The translations under genes and the position numbers were made by a program. A stretch of DNA of 64,000 nucleotides, taken from assembly GCA_016841245.1 (NCBI GenBank), contig JAENZN010000016.1, forward strand, positions 1 through 64,000. The letters are read 5' to 3'. Position 1 is the first letter of the stretch, and the number at the start of each line of letters is the position of its first letter. The DNA comes from Syntrophomonas sp. Its GTDB lineage: Bacteria; Bacillota; Syntrophomonadia; Syntrophomonadales; Syntrophomonadaceae. The notes beneath the pieces are model-generated. The model made no database searches. It saw only the letters and a list, made by a program, of their open reading frames with translations, and was not told the origin of the DNA. Of the stretch, positions 45,378 through 54,756 are shown one piece after another.

Positions 45378-46721
45378 ATGAACAGCAAACTAAGAATCAT
45401 TGGCGGTGTTGCCGCAGGCATGAGTGCGGCCGCCAAGGCTCGCCGGGTTAATCCGGAATTAGATATAAAGGTATTCACCGATGATCCATATATCTCCTAT
45501 TCTTCCTGAGGTTTGCCCTATTATATCGGAGATATAGTAAAGTCCCATGAAAATTTGATCGTTCGAACGGTGGATGACTTTGCTCGGCAGGGTATCCAGG
45601 TCATAACCAGGAGCAGAGCCTTGGAAATCAATAGCTATAAAAAACAGATCATTTTAGAAGACCTGCTAACGCAGCGCTCTTGGACGGAAGCATATGACCA
45701 TTTAATCATTGCTACCGGCGCTCAGCCATTTCTTCCATCTTTGGACGGTATTGGCTTGAAAGGTATTTTTACCCTTCGCAGCATTCAGGATAGTCAGGCC
45801 ATAAAGGCTTATCTCCAGGAATACCAGCCCACCCATGCGGTTGTCGTAGGTGCAGGCTATATCGGTCTGGAAATGGTGGAAAACTTGCTGGTACATGGCT
45901 GTAAGGTTCGAGTAATCGAAAAAGCTCCCCATATTCTACCCAATATGGACCCCGATCTTGCGGAAGTAGTTCACAACTATATGGAATCCAGGGGTATTGA
46001 GATTTTAACTGGATCAGCACCTATCACTTTTAAAGGCAGCGACAAGGTAAATGAAGTAGTGACCGGACCTGATCATTTTCCGGCTGATGTGGTAATACTT
46101 TCCACGGGTGTGCTCCCTAACAGCGAACTCGCAGCCCAGACCGGCATCAAACTGGGAGCTGGACGGGCTATTCGAGTAAATGAGAGAATGGAAACGAGCC
46201 AAGCTGATATTTATGCTGCTGGTGACTGCGCTACAGTAAGGCATTTGGTCTCTGGTCAGGAAGTATATCTTCCCATGGGTACTACTGCCAGTAAACAGGG
46301 TCGGGTGGCGGGCGAAAATGCCGCCGGTGGCCAGGCAATTCTCAAGGGGGTTCTGGGAACCGGCATAACTAGAATTATGGAGATGGAAGTATCCCGAACC
46401 GGATTATGTGAGTATGAATGCCAAAAGTTGGGCATTGAATATATAAGCCATACTATTAAATCCCGCACTCGAGCTCCTTATCTTCCCGATTCTGGACGCA
46501 TTTATGTCAAATTGACCGTAGATAAAAACAGCCGCCTTCTCTTAGGAGGACAGATTGTAGGCTATCCGGGTGCAGGCAAACGTATAGATACTATTGCTGC
46601 CGCCCTTACTGCCAGATGCAAAATCGATGATTTATACAATTTGGATCTGGCTTACACACCTGCCCTTAGTGTCCTGTCGGACCCGGTTTTAATTGCTATT
46701 AACAAATTTCACCCCTCCTAA
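45378..46721 (+). CDS. Predicted selenoprotein: CoA-disulfide reductase / NADH oxidase-type flavoprotein
   Basis: Translation from ATG 45378 (after GAGGAGG) gives 447 residues if TGA at 45507-45509 (codon 44) is read through. Residues 7-23 form the FAD-binding segment IIGGVAAGMSAAAKARR; the text around the TGA is YISYSS-U-GLPYYIGD, where family members have Cys (Cys43 in the CoA-disulfide reductase). NAD-binding GAGYIGLEMVENL and FAD-binding AAGDCA follow, and the C-terminal dimerisation domain is complete. Length is typical. No frameshift or other stop occurs, and no Shine-Dalgarno sequence supports a start after the TGA. A SECIS-like hairpin lies at 45518-45537. The enzyme would reduce CoA or polysulfide disulfides, or O2, with NAD(P)H. 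The alternative is a single nonsense mutation. Confidence 0.8.
45507..45509 (+). other. In-frame UGA codon, probable selenocysteine 44
   Basis: The TGA replaces the active-site cysteine codon of the flavoprotein family. Flanking residues (SYSS before, GLPYYIGD after) are conserved in frame on both sides. Confidence 0.78.
45518..45537 (+). promoter_or_regulatory. Putative bacterial SECIS hairpin
   Basis: CTAT and AT (45518-45521, 45523-45524) pair with ATATAG (45532-45537), leaving T45522 bulged and a 7-base loop ATCGGAG. A bulged U in the upper stem and a GG in the apical loop are the features SelB recognises in known bacterial elements. The stem starts 8 bases after the UGA. The stem is AU-rich, so stability is moderate. 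Confidence 0.6.
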
Positions 46722-46943
46722 ACCTCTTTCAAAACTAAATCTAAAAATATAAGGCAAACCTCAATCTTATAGTATACAAAGTCCCTTTTATAAACGCCCT
46801 GGTCAAACCGGGGCAATAATACTATATGCTCAGCTTTTATAGACTTTCGCCTCTCTTTGCATCTCTTTTTTGCTTTCCAATCTCCTTTTCAGGGTATACA
46901 ATGGGTTAAGTTAATACACCTACCTTCAAAGGAGCATCAGTAT

Positions 46944-48149
46944 ATGTCTAATTTTAGCAGGTCCTTCTTAACCCCACTGTTTCTCTTTGCTGCAGCCAGC
47001 TGCTTGTTCGGCCTTTATGCAGGTCTATATGATCCATCTTTCAATAACTATCTGGCCCAGGTACACCATATTGATGAAGTAGCCCGGGGAGCTCTGGAAT
47101 TCCCACGCGAACTGCCGGGCTTTTTGTGTGCCTTTATTTTTTCTCTATTTATGTTTCTGGCTGACACCAGGATTGCTGCCCTGGCTGCTCTCCTGTTAGC
47201 TTTATCTTTATGGGGGCAGGGTTGGCTGGCTCCTGACATGACCATGGTAGTAGTGTGGATGCTGATGTGGAGTACCGGAGCCCATGTGTTTATGGTAGTA
47301 AAATCTTCTATCGCCCTGCGCCTGGCTGATAAGGGGCGCGAAGGCAAACTAATGGGAGACCTGGGTGCACTGGAAGCCCTGGGCCTTCTGATAGGCATGA
47401 TCCTGGTATACTTCGGGGTCTCCTTGCTCAGCTTTTCATTTCCTGTAATATTCGGCCTGGCTGGTGCCTGTTCCCTTGCTGCAGCATTATTATTATACCG
47501 GATAAAACCTGAACCGGTAAAAAGGCCTGCCCGACAGCTGCTCCTGAAACGCAAATATACCCTTTTTTATATCCTTAATATGATTTTCGGAGCACGAAAG
47601 CAGATATTTTTGACCTTTGCTCCCTGGGTGTTGATCAAACTCTTTCACTGCGGTATAGAAACTTTCGCGCTGCTGGGTATCATTGCTACCCTTATGGGTC
47701 TATTCTATCGCCCCTTGTTAGGTCGCGCCATAGATGCCTGGGGTGAGCGAACCGTCTTATCCATTGATGCAGTTTTAGTGACTTCTTTATGCATGATCTA
47801 TGCTTTTGCCCAGCAGCTGTTTGCTGATAATATAGCCGTGATATTAATAATGATGTGTTTTGTAACCGACCAGCTTCTTTTCGCCGTTACTATGGCCCGG
47901 ATAACCTACTTGAATCGCATTGTTGAATCGCCGGATGATATTGCCCCCAGTATATCCATGGGTATAACTCTGGATCACGCAGTATCCATGACCGTTCCTT
48001 TTGCCGGAGGCTTGTTATGGGCCTCCCTGGGGTACCAGGCGGTCTTTTTGGCAGCTGGAATCATGGGAGTCTTAAACCTGGTCGCAGCCCGTTTCATTCC
48101 CGGGCCAAACATATTGCCCATCAAGGATCCTGCCAATATATCCAGTTGA
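46944..48149 (+). CDS. MFS transporter
   Basis: A 401-residue polytopic membrane protein with about 12 hydrophobic segments. ATG at 46944 is preceded by AAAGGAG; the frame runs upstream to 46857 without homologous content. The first cytoplasmic loop (HHIDEVARGALEFPRELPG) and the linker RIKPEPVKRPARQ before the second half fit the major facilitator fold. The substrate cannot be told. A GC-rich hairpin (46796-46814) lies between it and the flavoprotein gene. The 180 bp after it carries no evident signal. Confidence 0.85.
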   Translation: MSNFSRSFLTPLFLFAAASCLFGLYAGLYDPSFNNYLAQVHHIDEVARGALEFPRELPGFLCAFIFSLFMFLADTRIAALAALLLALSLWGQGWLAPDMTMVVVWMLMWSTGAHVFMVVKSSIALRLADKGREGKLMGDLGALEALGLLIGMILVYFGVSLLSFSFPVIFGLAGACSLAAALLLYRIKPEPVKRPARQLLLKRKYTLFYILNMIFGARKQIFLTFAPWVLIKLFHCGIETFALLGIIATLMGLFYRPLLGRAIDAWGERTVLSIDAVLVTSLCMIYAFAQQLFADNIAVILIMMCFVTDQLLFAVTMARITYLNRIVESPDDIAPSISMGITLDHAVSMTVPFAGGLLWASLGYQAVFLAAGIMGVLNLVAARFIPGPNILPIKDPANISS

Positions 48150-48330
48150 TTACCGGCACCCTCGCCAATATCAAATAGACTTAATTTACTAATCAAGGAA
48201 AAGCTCTTTGCACCCAAAAAGTATTAATTATTGTGATAGAATTTAATTATCTATAAAAAATGCATCTCCAGCACTTGAATCAGCAGAAACACCTGATAGG
48301 ATAAGAAATTACAGGCAAGGAAGTTTTTCT

Positions 48331-49041
48331 ATGGATACTGAAGTATTGATGAAACTTAATAACGTGACCAAAAGCTATGTCATGGGAGAAGTTACCGTAG
48401 AAGCCTTAAAGGAAACAACCCTGGATATATACAGCGGAGAACTGTTGGTAATACTGGGTCCCAGCGGATCGGGCAAAAGCACCCTGTTAAATATTATCGG
48501 TGGAATGGATAAACCCAGCAGCGGGGAAATAATATTTAAGGATCGCAATTTAAGCAAGGCCAGTGACCACGAGCTAACTTTATTTAGACGCAATGAAATA
48601 GGTTTCGTTTTTCAGTTTTATAACTTGATATCAGACCTGACCGCCGGGGAGAATGTTGAACTGGCAGCCAGTCTGGTAAAAAATCCCCTCACTTCGCAGG
48701 AAGTATTAACCCAGGTAGGTCTGGCCGATAGAATCGACCACTTCCCTTCCCAGCTCAGCGGAGGCGAACAGCAGAGGATATCCATTGCCAGGGCTATGGT
48801 AAAAAACCCTACTCTATTACTATGTGATGAACCAACGGGAGCCTTAGATTATCAAACCGGTAAAACTATCCTGGGGTTGTTGAAGAAAGCCCAGGAGCTA
48901 ATGGGAAGAACTATAATTATAGTCACCCATAATACCGCCATCGGTGAAATAGCCGACCGGGTAGTTCGCATGAGAAGCGGCAGCATCGCAGAAATATCAT
49001 TGAATGAATCACCTGTCCCCCCGGAAAGGATTGAGTGGTAA
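48331..49041 (+). CDS. ABC transporter ATP-binding protein (MacB/LolD type)
   Basis: A 236-residue ATPase with Walker [11 protein letters not shown]-loop FQFYNLI, signature LSGGEQQR and Walker [13 protein letters not shown], all typical of the MacB/LolD/FtsE group that powers mechanotransmission rather than classical transport. Its stop overlaps the start of the permease (TAATG). With the following FtsX-type permease and membrane fusion protein it forms a tripartite-like efflux or lipoprotein-handling system. AAGGAAG precedes the ATG. Confidence 0.95.
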   Translation: MDTEVLMKLNNVTKSYVMGEVTVEALKETTLDIYSGELLVILGPSGSGKSTLLNIIGGMDKPSSGEIIFKDRNLSKASDHELTLFRRNEIGFVFQFYNLISDLTAGENVELAASLVKNPLTSQEVLTQVGLADRIDHFPSQLSGGEQQRISIARAMVKNPTLLLCDEPTGALDYQTGKTILGLLKKAQELMGRTIIIVTHNTAIGEIADRVVRMRSGSIAEISLNESPVPPERIEW

Positions 49042-51419
49042 TGAAGGTACTAACCCACAGATTATGGCATACAATCAAAGGAAGCCTGGGGCAATTCCTG
49101 GGTATGGCCGTAATAATAGCTGTGGGTATTTCCTTATACATTGGTATAACTACTGCATTCTTTAACCTCGGCCAGTCCCAGGAAGCATTTTATAAGGATA
49201 ATAACTTTGCTGACTATTATTTCTATGTAGTCCGAGCACCTGAATCAATCATTCGACAGGTCGAAGCAGTTCCTGGAGTCACTCTAGTCACTGGTAGAAT
49301 TCAAAAAGATATCCCAGTTTTTAAAGATAATCAGGAAAGAGCGACCGTACGTTTGACATCTTATCCTCTGCCCATAGAAAATGAGGTAAACAGTATTCAG
49401 CTTCTCGATGGGCGCTTATTCTCCGAGTATCCTGCTGATGGAGGAATTGAGGTATTGGTTGATCCAGGTTACTTTGATGCCAACAAACTGGCTTTTGGTG
49501 ACACCATCAATATCGTGGCTGAGAATAAAAAGTACCCGGTTAAAGTGGTAGGTACAGCTACCGGACCAGAATTCACTTATATTATGAAAGATGCTTCTAA
49601 TATGGTACCAGACTATGAGACCTTTGGTATTATGATGGTGCCGCATAACCAGAGTCAGGAATTATTCAACCTGCCGGGACAGGTCAATCAGGTAATAGTG
49701 CAATTAGCTCCGGGAGCTGACATTGATCAGGCAGTTAAAGCAATCAAAGACATTCTTGCTCCCTATGGAAACCTGGCCAGCTTCCCCCGTAAGGACCAGT
49801 TGAGCCATGCTGCTTTGGATGCAGAACTGTCCGGGCTTGATGCCATATCCGGTTTTCTTCCCCTGATATTTTTATCCATTGCGGCGGGGATACAATTCGT
49901 AATATTGCGCCGTATGATAAAAACGCAACGAACCCAGATCGGCATCATGAAAGCCATTGGTTTTGATAACCGGCAGATTATCTTTCATTTCAGCAGTTAT
50001 GCCATTATGGTGTGTGTAGTTGGAGCCACAGCAGGTATAGTATTTGGAATTTTTATGGCCTCTGTTTTTTCCGATATGTATGCTATGTTTTTCAACCTGC
50101 CCCAGGCTATCGGGGGAATAAATTATGAAGTCATCTTATATAGCTTAATGCTCAGCCTGGGAGTCGGAGTACTAGCCGGTTTTACCGCGTCGCGCCCCAT
50201 ATTGAGTATAAGCCCGGCAGAATCTATGCGTTCACTGCCGCCCAGCAAAAGCAGCCGATCGTTATTGGAAAACTTGCCCGGATTCTGGAATAAACTGTCT
50301 TCATCCTGGAAGATGGCCTTCCGAACTATAAGCCGTAATCGCCTTCGTTTACTGTTAACCATGGCTGGAATCGTATCAGCTGTTGCTCTTCTGATCGTAT
50401 CAATGTTTACCAACGATGCAGTAGATTACATGATGGATCAGCACTTCAACCAGGAATCCTCTTATGATTATATGCTGCACTTTAATCAACCAGTAAAGGA
50501 ATCGGAGCTGCTCAATATTTCCAGGCTAGAAGGAGTAGAACTTATTGAAGGCATTTTCTCCCTGCCGGTTAGAGTACATTATAACAGCCGGACTAGTGAA
50601 GATCTTTTGATGGGCATAAACCCTTCCAATACCTTAAAACACCCCGCTAAAGAAAATGGGGTGGTTATTCCGGTTCCCGATGAAGGTGTGATCATCAGCC
50701 GTAAATCAGCGGAAAGACTGGGCTTGAAAGTGGGGGACGCAGTTCAGGTGGAAACACTGCTGGGGATGGGGCAAGCACACTATGCAGATATCAAAATCAC
50801 AGCCATAAATTATCAGCTTTTCGGTAATGAATCCTATGTCTCCCTGCAGCAGGCCAACAAGATTTTGAATGAATCAAACCTGCTTACCGGAGCAGTAATG
50901 AAGGTGGATAGTGTTTATGCCAGCTATATCGAAAGCGAATTATCAGATATGACGGGAATCAATTCTATAGTAAGCCGCCAGAAGGAAAGAGATAACATTA
51001 TGAGTTTGATGGATAGCATGATATATATGGTCAGTACTATGATCATGTTTTCTGTCATACTAGGATTTGTTATTATATACAATTCAGTTGTTATGAGTTT
51101 TAATGAACGAAAAAGGGAACTGGCATCCCTGCTCACCATAGGGTTTACCAGGAAAGAAGTATCATCTATTATGTGGAAGGAGACCATACCCCAGGCCATA
51201 CCCTCAATACTGCTGGGGCTGCCCGCAGGCAGGCTGCTGGCTGAGCTCTACTTTGGCTCGGTAGAATTTGATATGTGGTACATGCCAGTGATCATCTACC
51301 CTTCCAGCTATGTACTGGCTGCACTGGGAGGCCTGGTTTTTGTGTTGTTGGGACAATGGGTAGCAGGTCGGGGGATTCAGAAGCTGGATATTATTGAATT
51401 ATCCAAGAATATGGATTAA
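49041..51419 (+). CDS. ABC transporter permease with two FtsX domains
   Basis: A 792-residue membrane protein. An N-terminal helix leads into a periplasm-facing MacB-like domain (about 40-260), then three helices, a second long extracytoplasmic domain (about 435-620) and three final helices; the two FtsX-type blocks (LPLIFLSIAAGIQFVILRRM and MVSTMIMFSVILGFVIIYNS) mark the membrane halves. ATG at 49041 overlaps the ATPase stop; a GTG at 49035 is also possible. It is the membrane partner of the preceding ATPase. Confidence 0.93.
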   Translation: MKVLTHRLWHTIKGSLGQFLGMAVIIAVGISLYIGITTAFFNLGQSQEAFYKDNNFADYYFYVVRAPESIIRQVEAVPGVTLVTGRIQKDIPVFKDNQERATVRLTSYPLPIENEVNSIQLLDGRLFSEYPADGGIEVLVDPGYFDANKLAFGDTINIVAENKKYPVKVVGTATGPEFTYIMKDASNMVPDYETFGIMMVPHNQSQELFNLPGQVNQVIVQLAPGADIDQAVKAIKDILAPYGNLASFPRKDQLSHAALDAELSGLDAISGFLPLIFLSIAAGIQFVILRRMIKTQRTQIGIMKAIGFDNRQIIFHFSSYAIMVCVVGATAGIVFGIFMASVFSDMYAMFFNLPQAIGGINYEVILYSLMLSLGVGVLAGFTASRPILSISPAESMRSLPPSKSSRSLLENLPGFWNKLSSSWKMAFRTISRNRLRLLLTMAGIVSAVALLIVSMFTNDAVDYMMDQHFNQESSYDYMLHFNQPVKESELLNISRLEGVELIEGIFSLPVRVHYNSRTSEDLLMGINPSNTLKHPAKENGVVIPVPDEGVIISRKSAERLGLKVGDAVQVETLLGMGQAHYADIKITAINYQLFGNESYVSLQQANKILNESNLLTGAVMKVDSVYASYIESELSDMTGINSIVSRQKERDNIMSLMDSMIYMVSTMIMFSVILGFVIIYNSVVMSFNERKRELASLLTIGFTRKEVSSIMWKETIPQAIPSILLGLPAGRLLAELYFGSVEFDMWYMPVIIYPSSYVLAALGGLVFVLLGQWVAGRGIQKLDIIELSKNMD

Positions 51420-51437
51420 CGGGGAGGAAATTGAGTC

Positions 51438-52601
51438 ATGAAGGGAAAAAAAGGTCTGTGCATTATTATTGCGGTGGTGGTGCTCCTGGTTGCAGCAGCG
51501 GGTTGGATATATGGCCAGGGCGGGGATAATGTGGACGCGGTAAAGGCTGAAAAAGGCAGTATAAGTATAACAGTTGAAGATACAGCACTGGTACAGGCAG
51601 CTGAAGACTACGATCTGTATTCCAACCAAAATGCCAGGTCAAAAAATGTAGCTGTAGAAATTGGGCAAGTGGTAGAAAAGGACCAGCTTATTATGCAGCT
51701 GGAAAACCCTGAACTCCAACTGCAGCTAAGTGAAAATAGATCTCTGCTGGCCCAGGCTCAGTCTTCTGCAGCAGCAGCTTCTGCCGGTGCAAAACGCCTG
51801 GAGCTGCAGCTAGAGGATGCCCGGACAGATTTGGCTCGAATCGAAGAGCTCTTCGAGCAGGGAGCAGTAAGTAAAAGTGAATATGAAAAGGCAATTTTAC
51901 TGGTTGATACTACCGGGGAGGCATTAAATGAACAGTCGGCTTCTCTTGATATGCTTAAATCTCAAATTCAAGGGGCACAGGAAACAATAGGGAAACTGGC
52001 AGAACTGGAAGAAGAACTCCAGATATACAGTCCCATTCAAGGCGTGATCCTCAACCTGCCGGTCAAAAAAGACCAGCCGGTATCAGCTGGAACTCTACTG
52101 GCATCTATTGCCGCGGTGCAGGACCTGGAAATAAAAGCAGATATTCTGAGTGATGACTTGGGGGAAATACAAATCGGGCAGAAGGTGTCTGTTACGACAC
52201 CGGTTCTGGGCAATAAGCTGTTGGAGGGAACAGTCTTGAAAATATATCCCCAGGCAGAAGAAAAAATCTCCGCATTAGGCGTTATCCAGCGCAGAGTCCC
52301 GATCATTATCAGCATTGAGGACAGTGCTAACCTGAAACCCGGTTATGAAGTACGCGTAGCGATAGAAACCACCCACCTGGAAGATGTAATCACCTTGCCC
52401 ATAGAAAGTGTTCGCAAAACTGATAATGGAAAAGAAGTTATCCTCATCCAAAATAATAGAATAAAATACCAGGAAGTAGAAACTGGATTAAGCGACAGCA
52501 ATAACATAGAGATAAAGAGCGGTATTAAAGAAGGTGATCTGCTGGTAAGGGACGCCAGCCTGGAATTAAAAGAAAATATGAAGGTCGATCCAAGTGAGTA
52601 A
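51438..52601 (+). CDS. Efflux membrane fusion protein (HlyD/MacA family)
   Basis: A 387-residue periplasmic-adaptor-like protein anchored by an N-terminal helix (LCIIIAVVVLLVAAAGW). It has the lipoyl-like half motifs around a central coiled coil (about 90-180, including SKSEYEKAILLVDTTGEALN), followed by beta-barrel and membrane-proximal domains (IAAVQDLEIKADI; GYEVRVAIET). In Gram-positive-type cells such proteins act with MacB-like permeases to export peptides or lipids. It starts 18 bp after the permease. No terminator follows on this strand. Confidence 0.93.
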   Translation: MKGKKGLCIIIAVVVLLVAAAGWIYGQGGDNVDAVKAEKGSISITVEDTALVQAAEDYDLYSNQNARSKNVAVEIGQVVEKDQLIMQLENPELQLQLSENRSLLAQAQSSAAAASAGAKRLELQLEDARTDLARIEELFEQGAVSKSEYEKAILLVDTTGEALNEQSASLDMLKSQIQGAQETIGKLAELEEELQIYSPIQGVILNLPVKKDQPVSAGTLLASIAAVQDLEIKADILSDDLGEIQIGQKVSVTTPVLGNKLLEGTVLKIYPQAEEKISALGVIQRRVPIIISIEDSANLKPGYEVRVAIETTHLEDVITLPIESVRKTDNGKEVILIQNNRIKYQEVETGLSDSNNIEIKSGIKEGDLLVRDASLELKENMKVDPSE

Positions 52602-52763
52602 GTCAAGACACGGCGGCTTCGCTATTATAAATTTTGTATTTCAGAACATTTCTCCTTTCTGTAATTGGCAGACAAACTGATGGCATTCATTCCCTGCTAT
52701 CTCCTGTGGTAGAAAACCGATCATTTTATCAGCCGCCTGGTCGGTTTCAAGGATTTATCCCTA

Positions 52764-52790
52764 TAAAAAAACGGTTCCCTCTGGAACCAT
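52764..52790 (-). terminator. Terminator of the HD-GYP gene
   Basis: On the minus strand GGTTCC and GGAACC pair around AGAG and are followed by a run of T (A run at 52764-52770), 80 bp after the stop. Confidence 0.8.
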
Positions 52791-52871
52791 GCTTCGATTG
52801 TAACCTGCACTAAGAAATGAAAATATCAAATTGGATAGTGTAAATCCTACTCCCTGTCGCATTATTTATTT

Positions 52872-53924
52872 TTACATTATGATATCCTTAACCCACAGGT
52901 CTCTCTGTTCTCTTAAGTTAACAAATTTATCTCCTATTTGTATCAAAGGGCGGGCGGGCTCGTCGGTATTCATCATAATTATTCGTGCTATGTCTCCGTT
53001 ATTTAATAGAGCGGATGCTCCAGGACATATGCTCAAAATATAGGTTCTCAGCTTATTCACGACCTGTGGGTTGAGATGACTAACACTGCTGGATAAAATC
53101 TCATTCATGGCCTTAAAAAGAGCCATCTTGCCACGATAAGGACGTTCAGAAGTCATAGCATCAAACACATCTGCTACCGCTACTATTTTTGAAAAAAGAT
53201 GGGTCTTACTCGCAGCTAATTTCAATGGATAACCCCTGCCATCCTGATGTTCATGGTGCTGCAAAACAGCCAACATTATCCTGGGGTCCTCCAGATTCAT
53301 GCCTTTTACTATCTCATAACCATACACCGGATGTTTTTGTATTTCCCGAAATTCTTCCTCGCTTAGACTACCGTTCTTGTTAAGTATATCCAGCGGAATT
53401 TTGCATTTGCCTATATCGTGTAAGATGCCAGCCATTCCCAACATCTTCAGGTCATGTTGTGACATTCTCATCAATTGTCCAATTTTTAAGGAAACAACAC
53501 TTACCGAAACGGAATGCTGCAGAGTATATTCATCCTTACGCCTTAAATCCTGTAAATTCAACAAAATATTATTAGTCTCTAAGACTGTGGGAAGCAACAC
53601 TTCCATAGTCTCCTCCACTTCGCCCTGTCCCACCAGATGACCAGCAGATACTTTAGCCATCAAATCTCTAAAATTATCAGCAGCGAGTGTAAATGCCTGG
53701 GTTAGTGGATTACGTTTAATAAGGGTGTCGTTATCATTTTCATTATTTTCGTTAAAATCATCAGAGCTGACAGCGATCTTACCGTAACCCATATTTAAAA
53801 GTTGGCTGATATGTGCCATTTGCAGTTTAGTTCCCTTGGGCAGCAGCAGCCTGCCGCTGTCGTCATATATGTTCCTGCCCAGTTTACAATCAACAAGTTG
53901 TTCTGATAATTCTAATATTTCCAT
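52872..53924 (-). CDS. HD-GYP domain protein, probable cyclic di-GMP phosphodiesterase
   Basis: A 350-residue cytoplasmic protein. The N-terminal 120 residues (GRNIYDDSGRLLLPKGTKL) form a small regulatory domain seen in many HD-GYP proteins; the HD-GYP domain has LQHSVSV, HDIGKCKIP, HHEHQDGRGYP and VADVFDAMTSERPYRG. It would hydrolyse cyclic di-GMP and influence motility, adhesion or sporulation. Metal-binding histidines and aspartates are present. GGAGGGAG precedes the ATG. It is a single-gene unit. Confidence 0.93.
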   Translation of the reverse strand: MEILELSEQLVDCKLGRNIYDDSGRLLLPKGTKLQMAHISQLLNMGYGKIAVSSDDFNENNENDNDTLIKRNPLTQAFTLAADNFRDLMAKVSAGHLVGQGEVEETMEVLLPTVLETNNILLNLQDLRRKDEYTLQHSVSVSVVSLKIGQLMRMSQHDLKMLGMAGILHDIGKCKIPLDILNKNGSLSEEEFREIQKHPVYGYEIVKGMNLEDPRIMLAVLQHHEHQDGRGYPLKLAASKTHLFSKIVAVADVFDAMTSERPYRGKMALFKAMNEILSSSVSHLNPQVVNKLRTYILSICPGASALLNNGDIARIIMMNTDEPARPLIQIGDKFVNLREQRDLWVKDIIM

Positions 53925-54181
53925 ATTCTCCCTCCAGAAAATACGAATAACTCCTAAATATTATAATATGAATTCCCCTTATATCCTTAATTTTAACATA
54001 TTTATGCATTTTTTGTGACTATTCAATTATTTTTTTATTCTAATGATTATACCAGTTAATAATCCTCTTTTACTTATGATGTAATTAAAATTCATTAAAT
54101 TAAGCGCATAAATAAGAATAAAATACATAAGCTATACCTGTTAATTAAATATAAAAGTTGATTAAGAAAGGAGCACATGAA

Positions 54182-54364
54182 ATGACCTTGAACCATATGG
54201 AACTACAAAATTTGAGACATTTAATCGGCGCCCACCAGACTATGCAGAAAAAATTTGATTTTTATGCTTCTGAAGTTCAGGATCAACAGTGTAAACAGAT
54301 GTTCCAGCAGTCTGCCAAGGCATGCCAGCAGACCAGTGAAAAATTAATGACTTTTTTAGGATAG
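54182..54364 (+). CDS. Small CotF-like spore coat protein (N-part)
   Basis: A 60-residue protein (ELQNLRHLIGAHQTMQKKFD and QCKQMFQQSAKACQQTSEKL) that resembles the first helix pair of the ferritin-like CotF family. ATG at 54182 follows GAAAGGAG by 8 bases. The partner gene begins 13 bp after its stop, and such pairs of small coat proteins are common in Clostridia. It is likely spore-coat or sporulation-associated. The 250 bp upstream is strongly AT-rich and probably holds a sporulation promoter I cannot identify. Confidence 0.75.
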   Translation: MTLNHMELQNLRHLIGAHQTMQKKFDFYASEVQDQQCKQMFQQSAKACQQTSEKLMTFLG

Positions 54365-54377
54365 GAGGAATAGATAT

Positions 54378-54635
54378 ATGAAACAGCTTCAAGATAAAGA
54401 AATGGCCAATGATATTCTATCTCAAACCAACAGCAGTATTTCAAATTACGCGAAATGTATTACAGAAACATCTAACCAGCAATTAAGACAGACCTTACAG
54501 CAGATTCGTAATGGAGACGAGCAATTCCAGTATCAACTGTATCAGCTAGCCAACCAAAAAGGCTGGTATAAACCGGCCAGTGATGCTACTTCCCAGGAAA
54601 TTATGCAGGTTAAACAGCAGTTAAGCAGCAGTTAG
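54378..54635 (+). CDS. CotF-family spore coat protein
   Basis: An 85-residue helical protein matching the Coat F domain: LQDKEMANDILSQTNSSISN, then QQLRQTLQQIRNGDEQFQYQ, and the characteristic QKGWYKPA near the C-terminus. It forms an operon with the preceding small coat protein, with AGGAGG upstream, and ends in a strong terminator. Glutamine richness is typical of these proteins. Confidence 0.85.
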   Translation: MKQLQDKEMANDILSQTNSSISNYAKCITETSNQQLRQTLQQIRNGDEQFQYQLYQLANQKGWYKPASDATSQEIMQVKQQLSSS

Positions 54636-54661
54636 ATCTTTATCTTTATACTAAAAGCAGT

Positions 54662-54695
54662 AGAGGCGTATTGTTTATACGCCTCTTTTTATTTT
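54662..54695 (+). terminator. Terminator of the cotF pair
   Basis: AGAGGCGTAT and ATACGCCTCT pair over 10 bp with a 5-base loop and are followed by a T run. Confidence 0.9.
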
Positions 54696-54756
54696 ATCGT
54701 TTGTTAAATTATGTTATATTTTATTTACTAGTCTTTAAGAAAGGAAGTTACTATGT

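Noticed and set aside
45513-46721. A normal gene starting at the TTG at 45513
   Set aside because: It would lack the FAD-binding N-terminus, has no Shine-Dalgarno sequence, and the conserved family N-terminus is encoded in frame directly upstream of the TGA.
46796-46814. GC-rich hairpin (GCCCTGGT/ACCGGGGC) as terminator of the flavoprotein gene
   Set aside because: It lacks a T run on either strand and contains a G-U pair near the middle; not listed as a terminator.
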